Part shown: in pieces, positions 35,101 to 43,469 of the stretch
Position numbering within the stretch: the stretch's first letter is position 1
How the letters are laid out: the number at the start of each line of letters is the position of its first letter
Assembly: GCA_965261645.1 (NCBI GenBank)
Contig: CBDHDJ010000002.1
Span: 248,001 to 312,000, forward strand
Source of the DNA: CBDHDJ01 sp965261645
GTDB taxonomy: Bacteria; Pseudomonadota; Alphaproteobacteria; SHVV01
Length of the DNA: 64,000 nucleotides
Reading direction: 5' to 3'
The notes under the pieces: model-generated
Told to the model about the DNA's origin: nothing
The model's input: the letters and a program-made list of their open reading frames with translations, nothing else
The model's database searches: none
Position numbers and translations under genes: made by a program

Positions 35101-37340
35101 TCAGGAACCCCGCCAAGCTGCTGGACCGCGCCCTGCTGTGGCTGCACGAGCTCGAGGTCATCCGCCTCAACAAGGGCCTGGCGGTGTTCCGCCCGGCCAT
35201 GACCATCCGCCTGGAACACCGGGACCTGCGCGGCTTCGCCGGGGCCGACTTCGAGCCCCTCGCCCTTCATTACAAGGGGCAGGTTCTTCAGATCCACGTC
35301 ATGGTGGAGTTCGCCGAGCGGGGCCTCGCCGCCATGACCGATGCGCTGCGCCTGGCGATGGATTACTTCAATCTGGAGGAGGAGGAGTTCTTGCGCCGCT
35401 GGCTGCCAGGCCGGGACAAGGAGATCGGCCGCGAGACCACGCCGGAATCATGGCGGGCCATCGTCGAAAGCCTGAAGAATCCCGTTCAGCAGAGCATCGT
35501 CGCCGACGACCGGGAGCAGACGAACGTGCTGGTGCTCGCCGGCCCCGGCTCGGGCAAGACGCGGGTGCTGGTGCACCGCATCGCCTATCTGGTGCGCGCC
35601 AGGCGCGAGAACGCCCGCGGCATCCTGGCCCTGGCCTACAACCGGCACGCAGCGGTCGATATCCGCCGCCGGCTTGGAGAATTGATCGGCGACGACGCGC
35701 GGGGCGTGACCGTGCTCACCTGCCACGCGCTGGCGATGCGGCTGGCCGGGGCCAGCTTTACGGGACGGGCGGAGCGTCCGGACGACGAGTTGTTCCGGGA
35801 GGTGCTCCGGAGGGCGGTGGAACTGCTGCGCGGAGGGGGTCTGCCGCCGGAGGAGGCGGACGAGCGCCGGGAGCGGCTGCTGGCGGGGTTCCGCTGGATC
35901 CTTGTGGACGAGTACCAGGACATCGGCCCTGATCAGTACGCCTTGATATCGGCGCTGGCCGGGCGAACGCTCGACGACGAGGCGGGCAGGCTCACCCTGT
36001 TCGCGGTCGGGGACGACGATCAGAACATCTACGCCTTCAACGGCGCATCGGTGGAGTTCATCCGCCGTTTCGAAACGGATTATGGACCAAGGCCCATTTA
36101 TCTCACCGGCAACTACCGTTCCACCGGCCACATCATCGCCGCGGCCAACGCGGTGATCGAGCCGGCGCGGGAGCGGATGAAGGCCCGGCACCCCATCCAC
36201 ATCGACCGGGCGCGCACGAAGGACCCGCCGGGCGGGCCGTGGCAGGAACTCGACCCGGTCTCGCGGGGGCGCGTGCAAATCCTGCCGGCCGGCCGCAACC
36301 CGGTTACGCAAGCGCGAACTGCCATGGCGGAGTTGCTGCGCCTTGCCGCCCTTTCGCCGGACTGGGACTGGTCGCGGTGCGCGGTGATCGCGCGCGAGTG
36401 GGAGTATCTGGCTCCGGTGCGCGCGTTCTGCGAGGCGCACGGTATTCCTGCGCAGGCGGGCAACGAGGAAATTCCGAACTTCTGGCGCCTGCGCGAAACC
36501 CGGGCGTTCATCGAATGGCTGCGCGGCCGGGAGAGCCGTGTCGTCGACGGCGCCGCCCTGCGCTCCCGTCCGGAGGCGGCAACCCCCGGCCCGTGGCACG
36601 ACCTGCTGCGCCAGGCCATCGACGAGCACGCGTTGGAAACCGGCGGCGGTGAAACCCCGGTGGGCCACTTCATCGAGTGGCTGGCCGAGTGGGGCCGGGA
36701 CATTCGCCGGCGCCAGCGCGGGCTTCTGCTGCTGACCGCGCACCGCGCCAAGGGTCTGGAGTTCGATCATGTGGCCATACTGGACGGCGGCTGGAACCGC
36801 ACCGGGCGTGGCGAGGATCAAGACGATGCGCGCCGGCTGTACTACGTCGCGATGACGCGCGCCCGGGAGACCCTCGCGCTCGTGCGCTTCGATGAGCCTC
36901 ACCGCTTACAGGATGCCTTGCTCGGCAATCCTTCTGCGATGCGCCGCAATCCGGCCGAGCTTCCGCCCGGACCCGCGGCGCTCGAATACCGCTTTGTCCT
37001 GCCGACTCTTCAAGATGTGGATCTGGGCTTCGCGGGACGCCAGAACCTCGGCAATCGGGTGCATCGCGCCACCGCCGCGCTGTCGACCGGCGATCCGCTG
37101 GCAACGCGCCTTGTGGATCGGGGGCGCTGGGAGCTGCTGGACGGGGCCGGGACTGTGGTGGGGCGCCTTGCCAAGAGCTTCGCGCCCCCACCCGGGACGC
37201 GGTGCCGGGCCGCCAAGGTCCTGGCGGTTGTGGAATGGAGCCGCGAAACATCGGAGCCACAATACCGCGACACTATCAAATGCGACGCCTGGGAGGTGGT
37301 CGTTCCCGAGCTGGTGTTCGAGCCGGACGAACAGCTATAA
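32106..37340 (+). CDS. DnaQ-like exonuclease - RecQ helicase - UvrD helicase fusion protein
   Basis: About 1,744 residues from a TTG at 32106 (start uncertain; GGAG about 12 bases upstream). Residues ~50-180 resemble a DEDD 3'-5' exonuclease: LSLDLEVGKEDGRIHAFGAV, LGHNLIAFDLPHL, PAVDTLMLSPLAF and NEPELDARLAL. Residues ~330-700 are a RecQ-type SF2 helicase: GILPTGAGKSLCYQIPAL (~352), DEAHCLSRWGHDFRPDY (~455) and YLQEAGRAGRDRE (~647). After a helical linker, residues ~1130-1600 are a UvrD/Rep-type SF1 helicase: VLAGPGSGKTRVLVHRI (~1144), ILVDEYQDIGPDQ (~1267), LLTAHRAKGLEFDHVAI (~1545) and YYVAMTRARETLAL (~1579). All ATPase motifs are intact. It likely processes DNA ends or branched DNA. Its setting beside mobile DNA and its architecture make a genome-defence role possible (inference). 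Confidence 0.88.
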   Translation: MRNPQIKNQYDPHGGVPPPDDRRAADSAQQSGAVAAAPEAESATISLRCLSLDLEVGKEDGRIHAFGAVRADTGRRLVHSGGDLPAALAKLDELGDGASFVLGHNLIAFDLPHLAAAKPDLRLLKLPAVDTLMLSPLAFPRNPYHHLVKHYQDGGLKRGRVNEPELDARLALEVFGDELKALREADPGLLAAWHWLTTPAPEGASRALDDLFSGFRRSRRPSDAEASAALRGRLEGAACATHAREVMDEAANSGWALAYALAWLSVSGGNSVMPPWVHHQFPEAGRLVARLRDTACADPACGWCRDRHDARKELTRWFGFADFRPEPAGGDGLPMQQAIVEAAMAEEHVLGILPTGAGKSLCYQIPALSRYDKTGALTVVISPLVALMSDQVAGLEAHGIGSCVTINGLMSMPERTDALDRIRLGDAGILIVSPEQLRARSLRRVLDQRKIGGWVLDEAHCLSRWGHDFRPDYRYVGRFIREKAGAGPVPPVLCLTATAKPDVTGDIVRHFRDKLGIGLKVFDGGAERPNLTFEVIPTSGGEKFAHIHQILTSYLPPDLPGGAIVYCATRHQSEEVAEFLQLKGMAADHFHAGLPPETKKDVQRRFIGGELRAIAATNAFGMGIDKPDVRLVIHADIPGSLENYLQEAGRAGRDREPARCVMLYTTDDVERQFGMSARSRLTRVEIHGILRALRNLDRKKRLDGEVVATAGEILGEDEDNAFERDSATDDTRVRTAVAWLEEAELLTREENDVRVFPSSLRVNSVGEARSKLEGTPIAEAYGRQLLRIAQALIEAGADESVTTDELMGVSGLSSEGVRGALYDLERWGIASNDTALTAFVHVGVERASLKRLEEAVKLETALIAHLREAAPDQGKGDTSLLHLRIAAQMLRDDGLADPLPERLWRILQGIAYDGRGEDGAAGSLTVRKQDAETARVTLQREWQALEETARIRREAAGRLLEHLVGCLPSGSRGTDFLAETTLGKLLQAIESDLVLKSSVRNPAKLLDRALLWLHELEVIRLNKGLAVFRPAMTIRLEHRDLRGFAGADFEPLALHYKGQVLQIHVMVEFAERGLAAMTDALRLAMDYFNLEEEEFLRRWLPGRDKEIGRETTPESWRAIVESLKNPVQQSIVADDREQTNVLVLAGPGSGKTRVLVHRIAYLVRARRENARGILALAYNRHAAVDIRRRLGELIGDDARGVTVLTCHALAMRLAGASFTGRAERPDDELFREVLRRAVELLRGGGLPPEEADERRERLLAGFRWILVDEYQDIGPDQYALISALAGRTLDDEAGRLTLFAVGDDDQNIYAFNGASVEFIRRFETDYGPRPIYLTGNYRSTGHIIAAANAVIEPARERMKARHPIHIDRARTKDPPGGPWQELDPVSRGRVQILPAGRNPVTQARTAMAELLRLAALSPDWDWSRCAVIAREWEYLAPVRAFCEAHGIPAQAGNEEIPNFWRLRETRAFIEWLRGRESRVVDGAALRSRPEAATPGPWHDLLRQAIDEHALETGGGETPVGHFIEWLAEWGRDIRRRQRGLLLLTAHRAKGLEFDHVAILDGGWNRTGRGEDQDDARRLYYVAMTRARETLALVRFDEPHRLQDALLGNPSAMRRNPAELPPGPAALEYRFVLPTLQDVDLGFAGRQNLGNRVHRATAALSTGDPLATRLVDRGRWELLDGAGTVVGRLAKSFAPPPGTRCRAAKVLAVVEWSRETSEPQYRDTIKCDAWEVVVPELVFEPDEQL

Positions 37341-37755
37341 CGCCGCGTTCGACGATCTCTGCAACCGCCACAGCACTGTGTGCAAAGCCGGAATCGAAAG
37401 CAGGGTGGAGCATGTCGAGGGTGTGCTGGGCTTGGCACCGCATTTCGAGCCGTCCCGGAACTCGCCCGGCCACTTCACCGACTTCCGCAAGCGCCGTGCG
37501 CGTGAGATGCGCCTGGCACAAGAGGAGGACATCATGCGGTCGGTACTTTTCCTTATGGCGGCGGCGTGCCTCGCCCAATGACCATTGGCTGCGGCCACTG
37601 CGGGAGCGCAGGCGTCCTGCTCCGGCTGGAACACGAAGGCGTTCTTTGTGCCCGCTGGGGTCGCGGACGTTACCCGTTGCCTGAAGGCCGGGGCCGAGGT
37701 CAACGCACGCGATAAATTCGGCCGCACCCCGCTACACTGGGCGGCGACGTACAGC

Positions 37756-39147
37756 GAGTTATGCCCGATTTTGGGTGACGGCGTGATCAGGCGGCGGCGC
37801 GAGTTTTGGTTTCGTCGATCTGCATACCGTCTTTGAATCTCACACCTTCGATGACCTTGGGCAACTGATTGTTTCCCATGAGCCGCCGCCAGGTCTTGCT
37901 GGCGGTGGTGATCAGCTTGAAGACCATGGCCAGAGTTGTCCCGTGAGACAAGCAGCCCTTGGTGCGCACGGTGCGGTGGCGGACGGTAGCGAAGACGCTT
38001 TCGATTGGATTGGTCGTCCTGATATGCCGCCAGTGCTCGGCCGGGAAGTCGTAGAAGGCCAGCAAGGCGTCGCGGTCCTTTGTCAAGCAGGCGACGGCTT
38101 GGGGGTATTTGGCGTCGTACTTGGCGGCGAAAGTATTCATCGCCCTCTCGGCCTCGGCGCGGCTATCCGCCATCCAGATATCATGCAGGGCAGCTTTGGC
38201 GGCCGTTTGTCGCGACTTCGGCAGCTTGTTCAAGACATTGGCTGTCTTGTGGACCCAGCAGCGCTGGCGGCGGGTGTCGGGAAAGATCTCCTCCAGCGCC
38301 TTCCAGAAGCCCAGAGCGCCATCGCCGATGGCGAGCTCGGGACCAATCGTGAGCCCGCGCCCGCGCAGGCATGCCAGCAACTCACGCCAGCTCTGGGCGC
38401 TCTCGCGCACCCCCGCCTGGAAGCCCACGAGTTCCTTGCGTCCCTCCGGCGTGGCGCCGATGAGGACCAGAATGCATTGCTTCTCGTCCTCCAGCCGACC
38501 CTGGAGATAGATGCCATCGGCCCACATGTAGACGTAGCGTCGGGCCGACAGGTCGCGCCGGCGCCAGCGCTCGTGCTCGGCCTCCCACTCCGCCTTCAGG
38601 CGGCCGATCACCTGCGCCGACAAGCCAGAGGCGTCCTTGCCGAGCAACGCCTCCAGCGCCTCCTGGAAGTCCCCGCTGGATACGCCACGAAGGTAGAGCG
38701 TCGGCAAAACCGCATCCAGCGACCGCGTCCGCCGCGCGAAACGGGGCAGAATGGCCAACGTGAAACGGATGCGCTCTCCTCCGACGCTGCCACGGTCCCG
38801 GACCTTCGGGCGCCGCACAGACACAGGACCAATGCCAGTCAGGATCGCCCGTTCCGGCCCGTGGCCATGACGCACCAGGCGCCGGCGGCCGTCTTCGGTC
38901 TTCAGATGTTCATGCGCCGCCAGCACGGCGGCAACCTCCGCTTCAATGGCTCGTGCCAGGAGCTCGCGAGCTCCGGCGCGGAGTACTTCGGTCAGCGGAT
39001 CGGCCGTCACCCCTGGATGGTGCAGCGCGACAACACTATCTTCCGTCATGGCGTATCACTCCTTGCTTGGAGACCGGGAGGCTTCGTCACCCCCCACGAT
39101 ACGCCACCTCCTTCTCTCAGCCCGTCACCCACTCTCGGCCATAGCTC
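37756..39147 (-). mobile_element. IS256-family element inserted in the ankyrin gene
   Basis: A 1,392-bp element. The left end reads GAGTTATGCCCGATTTTGGG and the right end is its imperfect inverse (GAGCTATGGCCGAGAGTGGG on the minus strand). It is flanked by an exact 8-bp duplication CGTACAGC at 37748-37755 and 39148-39155, as expected for IS256. Confidence 0.93.
37787..39049 (-). CDS. IS256-family transposase
   Basis: The 420-residue mutator-type transposase has VYMWADGIYLQGRLEDEKQC (first catalytic Asp), IGDGALGFWKALEEIFPDTR then RQRCWVHKTANVLNKLPKSR (second Asp with the C-x2-H-like zinc-binding pair) and TTNPIESVFATVRHRT (Glu). It is full length with no visible defect. Confidence 0.95.
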   Translation of the reverse strand: MTEDSVVALHHPGVTADPLTEVLRAGARELLARAIEAEVAAVLAAHEHLKTEDGRRRLVRHGHGPERAILTGIGPVSVRRPKVRDRGSVGGERIRFTLAILPRFARRTRSLDAVLPTLYLRGVSSGDFQEALEALLGKDASGLSAQVIGRLKAEWEAEHERWRRRDLSARRYVYMWADGIYLQGRLEDEKQCILVLIGATPEGRKELVGFQAGVRESAQSWRELLACLRGRGLTIGPELAIGDGALGFWKALEEIFPDTRRQRCWVHKTANVLNKLPKSRQTAAKAALHDIWMADSRAEAERAMNTFAAKYDAKYPQAVACLTKDRDALLAFYDFPAEHWRHIRTTNPIESVFATVRHRTVRTKGCLSHGTTLAMVFKLITTASKTWRRLMGNNQLPKVIEGVRFKDGMQIDETKTRAAA

Positions 39148-39694
39148 CGTACAGCGACAGCCAGGCAGTCGTGATGGCGTTGCTGAAGTCTGGAGCCGAA
39201 GTGAACGCCCGGGGCCGAAAAAATGTATTGATGCCCATGCATGCGGCGGCCTACAGCAGACTCCCTCAAATCGTGACCGTTTTGGCGCAGGCCGGAGCCG
39301 ATGTGAATGCGGGGATGGAAGACGGCACAACGGCGCTGCACGTCGCGGCGTGGTTCAGCCAAACCCCAGCGGTAGTCACGGCCCTGCTAGATGCCGGGGC
39401 CAAAGTCAACGCGCGTAGTAAATTTGGCGGCACCCCTCTGCACGTCGCGGCTAAATACAGTAGAACTCCTAGAATAGTCGACGCCTTGCTGGATGGTGGA
39501 GCCGACCCGGCGGCGAGAGACAAGGCGGGTCAAACGCCCGTTGGACTTGGTGCCCAAGCACTCCCCACTCAACGGCACGGCTGTCTACCGCCTGCGCCTG
39601 AGAGCTCGCATGAACGGCGGAACATGTTTCGTGAAGGTTCATTATCGGCTGCCGCCGACGCGTAGGCCGGCCACCGAATATCGGCTTTTCGGAC

Positions 39695-39886
39695 CTATCG
39701 CTTCCTCACGATTACCAGGCATCGCATGAATGCAAACGACCGGTCCTTGCCCGTAAGGTGGTAAGCGTCAGCTGCGCGTTTGCAACGCGGGGTCTTTGCA
39801 CGGAAGTACTTGAGCTGGGCCTCGCCTGCATACCGGTCCGCCGGGTCCGCGCGCGTGTACCAGGTCTCGGCGTACCAGCCGCGCAT
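39695..39886 (-). CDS. Small hypothetical protein, possibly a remnant
   Basis: A 63-residue frame with a plausible but unrecognised sequence (ADPADRYAGEAQLKYFRAKT, then ADAYHLTGKDRSFAFMRCLV). There is no clear ribosome site. It lies in a ~480-base stretch (39666-40149) that otherwise shows nothing I can support, next to broken genes. It may be the end of a decayed gene. Confidence 0.3.
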   Translation of the reverse strand: MRGWYAETWYTRADPADRYAGEAQLKYFRAKTPRCKRAADAYHLTGKDRSFAFMRCLVIVRKR

Positions 39887-40149
39887 CGTCTTCTCTCACC
39901 AGGCTTCGTCCCCGCGCCCCATCGCGAGCGGCTTCGCTTCATTCGCCGCTATGCAGGCGCGCCTTGCCTTTGCCGGATCGCAGCACGCACGGGCGCGACC
40001 GGTGTTACGTATCCGACCGCGAGGGCGATAAGCGCAGCGAGCGCAAACCATCGCTTCAATCTCATTCAGCTTCTCACTGTCTTCATAGGTGGCCAGGATC
40101 ATCACGGAACGATGGCGGATGTGAACCGTTACTCCGAACCAGAGGCCGA

Positions 40150-40635
40150 GGGATAACCCCAGTTACAAACACGGTTTGGACCTGGCTGGCAATCCCTCCA
40201 CTCGAGAACGACCAGCCCTTCGTCTACTACCTACTAGCCGCAGCCCGGCGCCTGGACGCGGCCCATGCGCATTGCTCCGGCGCACTTCGTAGATTGACCG
40301 ACTGTCCAAAAGAAATGGGCTTTCGGGCCAGAGAGGCCATGTTCGACGCTCTCGGCGATGCAGAGTCCATGTGTGTCGCGCTCAACCGTGCAATTAGCAT
40401 GATCGCCCAAGCCCCCTCGACGATCTCAGCTCCGGCAGATGTACCCCAGGAGGTTAGCGAGATCGAGCATGCGGTTCTGGCGATAAGGAACGCGTTCGAG
40501 CATATAGACGAGCGTGCCGTCGGTAAGGCTCGACGAGAGAACGCGAGTGACGCCGTATCTGTATTCGATCAATCAGACTTCTTCAGTTCCGGTGTACTGC
40601 ATTACGCGGGTCATACCAACGGCACTAATTATTGA
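40150..40635 (+). pseudogene. Hypothetical helical protein truncated at the IS630 boundary
   Basis: The frame encodes a protein-like helical sequence: ENDQPFVYYLLAAARRLDAA, REAMFDALGDAESMCVALNR, EIEHAVLAIRNAFEHIDERA. There is no convincing start codon, and the frame stops right at the IS630 end (HTNGTNY, stop 40633-40635). The last segment resembles hypothetical proteins with an 'R.AFEHID.R..G..R' helix, possibly HEPN-like, but I cannot place it in a family. It is probably truncated at both ends. Confidence 0.4.
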
Positions 40636-41549
40636 CCTGAAATCGCCCAATCTCTCATTCCGGTGGACATGATCGTCTCGGGCTGGTCGATTAGTTTGTT
40701 CCAGGCTTGGCAACCGGCCTCGATGATGGCGTCGTAATCTTCGAAGACGCGGTTAGAGAGCCAATTCTGGCGGAGGTATTGCCAGATGTTCTCGACCGGG
40801 TTCAGCTCGGGCGAGCGCGATGGCAGCAGGATGATGGTGAGGTTCTTGGGGACCTTGAGCTGGTCGGTGCTGTGCCACCCGGCGCGGTCCATCAGGACGA
40901 CGCCATGGGCCTTGGCGGCGACGTTGCAGCTGATCTCGTCGAGATGCATCTGCATGGCGGCTGTGTTGGCGAAGGGGAGCATGAGAGCGGCACCCTTGGC
41001 TCCCATGGGACAGATTGCGCCAAAGAGGTAGGCGTTCGTGTAGCGCTGATCGGCGGGCAGGCGTGGCCTTGTTCCCTTCTTCGCCCAAATGCGCACACGC
41101 CCGTTCTTCTGTCCCAGCCTGGCCTCGTCTTGGAACCAGATCTCGACCCGCTTGGTCTTGGGCAGACCGGCTAGGTGGGCAGCGAGCGTGCGGGGGAAGT
41201 TTTTTTGAACGCCTCGATCACCCGCTGGTCCTGCTTGGGGTGCTGCGGCCGGGCGCTGATGTGGGAGAAGGACAGCGCGACGAGAAGGTCGGAGATCGCC
41301 CGCTCGCTATAGATCACGCCAAAGCGTTCTTCGATCACCCGTTTCAGGTCAACCCGCCGCCAGCGAACCACACCGTCAATCTTTGGATCGGGGCCCGTTT
41401 CGACGATCACCGACAGTTCGCCCATCTGCTCGTCGGTCAAGAGCCGGGGGCGGCCCGCACCGGGACGGTTCTTCAAGCCGTCTGCCCCTTCATCGTTGAA
41501 GCGGTGCGCCCAGTCTCTCAGCGTCTGGCGATCCATGCCGCCGACCTTA

Positions 41550-42456
41550 GAGGCCGTTTCGAAAGGGGTTGAGTGGCCGGTGTCGATGTGATTCCAAGGA
41601 GGTTGCTGAGACCGATATGGAGCCGCCATGTGGACGCCGACCACCCGAGAGCAGCATAGCCGCAAGACGCTGCGTTATCAGACTGATTTGACCGATGCGG
41701 AGTGGGTTGTGATCGAGCCTCATTTGCTTCCGGCTCATGGCACGGGACGGCCCCGGTCATGGCCGATGCGAGAGATCGTCAACGGCATTTTCTACGTGAT
41801 GCGGGCTGGCTGCCCTTGGCGCTTGCTGCCAAGCGATTTGCCACCGTGGGGCACGATCTATCGCTGGTTCGCCAAGTTCCGCGACGACGGCCTCCTTGAG
41901 AAGATCAATCACTCTCTGGTCATGGCCGATCGCGAGCGGGTCGGACGCGAGGCCAGCCCGAGCGGCGCGATTATCGACAGCCAGAGCGTCAAGACAACCG
42001 AGGCTGGTGGCCCCCGCGGCTACGATGCGGGCAAGAAGATCAAGGGGCGCAAGCGCCACGCGCTGGTCGACACCGACGGGCGCGGCCTCGTGCTCGAGGC
42101 GCATCCGGCGAGTATCCAGGACCGCGATGGTGGCGGGTCGCTGCTGTGCGCCTCACGCGGCTCGTTTCCGTTCATCGAGAAGGTCTTTGCCGACAGCGGC
42201 TACGCCGGCGAGAAGGTCGCCACGGCCACCGTGATCGCCGTCGAGATCGTGCGCAAAAGCCCCGATCAGGTCGGCTTCGCCGTCCAACCGCGCCGCTGGG
42301 TCGTGGAGCGCTTCTTCGCCTGGATCAACCGCAACCGGCGACTGGCAAAGGACTTCGAGGCCACCATCGCCTCGGCCCGCGCCTTCCTCTACGCCGCCTC
42401 CGTCATGCTCCTCGTCCGCAGATTGGCCCGAGCCGCATGACTTTCGAAACCGACTC
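41550..42456 (+). mobile_element. IS5-family element, copy 2, inside IS630
   Basis: A 907-bp copy with ends GAGGCCGTTTCGAAAG and CTTTCGAAACCGACTC, flanked by TTA at 41547-41549 and 42457-42459. It interrupts the IS630 transposase between the codons for Ala and Lys of AEAAK. Confidence 0.95.
41628..42440 (+). CDS. IS5-family transposase, copy 2
   Basis: The 270-residue sequence is the same as copy 1, with intact catalytic Asp, Asp and Glu segments. It carries Leu-Pro at the PHLLPAHG site, like copies 1 and 5 and unlike copies 3 and 4. Confidence 0.95.
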   Translation: MWTPTTREQHSRKTLRYQTDLTDAEWVVIEPHLLPAHGTGRPRSWPMREIVNGIFYVMRAGCPWRLLPSDLPPWGTIYRWFAKFRDDGLLEKINHSLVMADRERVGREASPSGAIIDSQSVKTTEAGGPRGYDAGKKIKGRKRHALVDTDGRGLVLEAHPASIQDRDGGGSLLCASRGSFPFIEKVFADSGYAGEKVATATVIAVEIVRKSPDQVGFAVQPRRWVVERFFAWINRNRRLAKDFEATIASARAFLYAASVMLLVRRLARAA

Positions 42457-42644
42457 TTAGCGGCTTCCGCTCGGCTCATGCCGTCGTAAACCGCCGCCAA
42501 GGCCAAAAGCCGGCGAACTTGGCGGGGATCGCGACTGTGCTTGGCCAAACACCGGAGCTCAATGCTGTCGTAGTCGTCCCGAAGAGCAATGCATACTGAC
42601 ATGGCGAATCTCCTTCGCCAGCCTTGAATCACATCCAGCCCAAA

Positions 42645-42865
42645 AAGGGAATCCCTTGCGAGTCAGAATTTTGCGCCGTTGGTATTATATGATCGCACTC
42701 TAGGCGCCCGGCCCGCCCGCACGCGACACAGCGCCAGCCGTCGCGCTCGAAGACGGCCCGGCGCACAACGGCCCAACGGCGAGCGTTCAAGCGGGTGTGG
42801 TGTCGGCTCAGGTCTTCCTCTGCGAGAGCAGTCTTCCTCGTTTTAGCTACCCGCAGGGCGAGCCG
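42645..42865 (-). pseudogene. HNH endonuclease remnant (phage type)
   Basis: The minus strand reads VAKTRKTALAEEDLSRHHTR, then WAVVRRAVFERDGWRCVACG and RAGRLECDHIIP. That is the start of a phage HNH nuclease domain with its Cys-x2-Cys pair and the first His (ECDHI). The sequence ends at the edge of the IS630 element near 42645, so the second half of the fold (the final N and H) is missing. It belongs with the phage remnant at 46-52 kb. Confidence 0.65.
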
Positions 42866-42952
42866 TCAGTCCCGGTCGCGCTGCCGCCACAAGCCGAATA
42901 GATGGCCGAGGGCATGCGCTATCTTGATACCCCAGTGCGCATCCATGAGCAT
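42866..42952 (-). CDS. Tiny phage-like ORF upstream of the HNH remnant
   Basis: A 28-residue frame (MLMDAHWGIKIAHALGHLFG, then LWRQRDRD) ends immediately before the HNH frame. It reads like a helical peptide. A stop lies a few codons upstream of its ATG, so it may be a small gene or a fragment. I do not recognise it. Confidence 0.3.
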   Translation of the reverse strand: MLMDAHWGIKIAHALGHLFGLWRQRDRD

Positions 42953-43469
42953 TTTCAGAAGATTCCGGTCGCGCAGCCTGCGTCACCACGGTGGGTGGAC
43001 GACGGAGAGATTTGCCTAAACAGTCGGGTCTCCTGCCCGCGCTCGAATGAAAGAGAAACGGGTCCAACACTCATAGATCATCCTCCTCATTCTTGTGATC
43101 GATAATGATTTTTCTGCTAGTATAAATGTGAAATTCTCGAACTTTCCCTATGGTTGGGAGACGGTCCGCGTGTTCTTCTAGATTTAGGTCTTTTAGACAA
43201 GATCTTGGCAAAATGTGGATGCTGTCAGTGGTAATTGCAGGAGACCAATCTGAGTAAAAACCATCGACCTCACCAACCCTTAATGAAAGTTTATCGAGTG
43301 TGTTTAGCCTCATAAGTTGCAAAATTTTATCAAATTTGTCTTCTGATAATCGCAGGTTAAAGCCGAGGTGGTGGGGAACATCTTCTTGATGAAAATCAAT
43401 TTCACTTCGGAATTTAGCAAAACTGAAAGCAGTACAATAAGTATCATTGTTGCTTCGGATAACTGTTAA

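Larger units (their letters stand above)
37534..39665 (+). pseudogene. Secreted ankyrin-repeat protein, broken by nonsense, IS256 insertion and frameshift
   Basis: The ATG at 37534 has AGGAGG just upstream and begins a signal peptide (MRSVLFLMAAACLAQ). A TGA at 37579-37581 interrupts it; the same frame continues as PLAAATAGAQASC and then ankyrin repeats (CLKAGAEVNARDKFGRTPLH). At 37756 an IS256 element interrupts the second repeat. Removing it plus one 8-bp duplication restores WAATYSDSQAVVMALLKSG and three more repeats. Near 39535 the frame slips: the in-frame end is GLGAQALPTQ, while the next frame gives LDLVPKHSPLNGTAVYRLRL, which resembles the usual C-terminus of alphaproteobacterial ankyrin proteins. 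Three independent lesions make it non-functional unless a short downstream-start product is made. Confidence 0.88.
40629..42602 (-). pseudogene. IS630-family transposase, broken by IS5 copy 2 and split at an A7 run
   Basis: The N-terminal piece starts at the ATG at 42602 (CIALRDDYDSIELRCLAKHS, then VRRLLALAAVYDGMSRAEAA) and is cut by IS5 copy 2. Removing that IS and one TTA/TAA copy gives AEAAKVGGMDRQTLRDW in frame. The frame then reaches FKK at a run of seven A (41200 region) and ends in TSPARSLPT. In the -1 frame it continues as KKNFPRTLAAHLAGLPKTKR to the DDE domain (EIWFQDEARLGQ, VLMDRAGWHST, LLPSRSPELNPVENIWQYLR), ending at 40629. The A7 run may be a programmed frameshift or realignment site, as in other IS families. 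I could not define the IS630 terminal repeats. Confidence 0.85.

Noticed and set aside
35448..36902. 484-codon minus-strand frame opposite the UvrD part of the fusion
   Set aside because: The plus strand carries complete helicase motifs; this frame is its complement artefact.
37341..37533. In-frame sequence between the helicase fusion stop and the ankyrin ATG as a separate gene
   Set aside because: It is open in the ankyrin frame, but a strong AGGAGG site and a signal peptide mark the true start at 37534, and no start codon with a ribosome site was found upstream.
37943..39418. 491-codon plus-strand frame across the IS256 element
   Set aside because: It is antisense to an intact IS256 transposase and runs over the IS end into the ankyrin gene.
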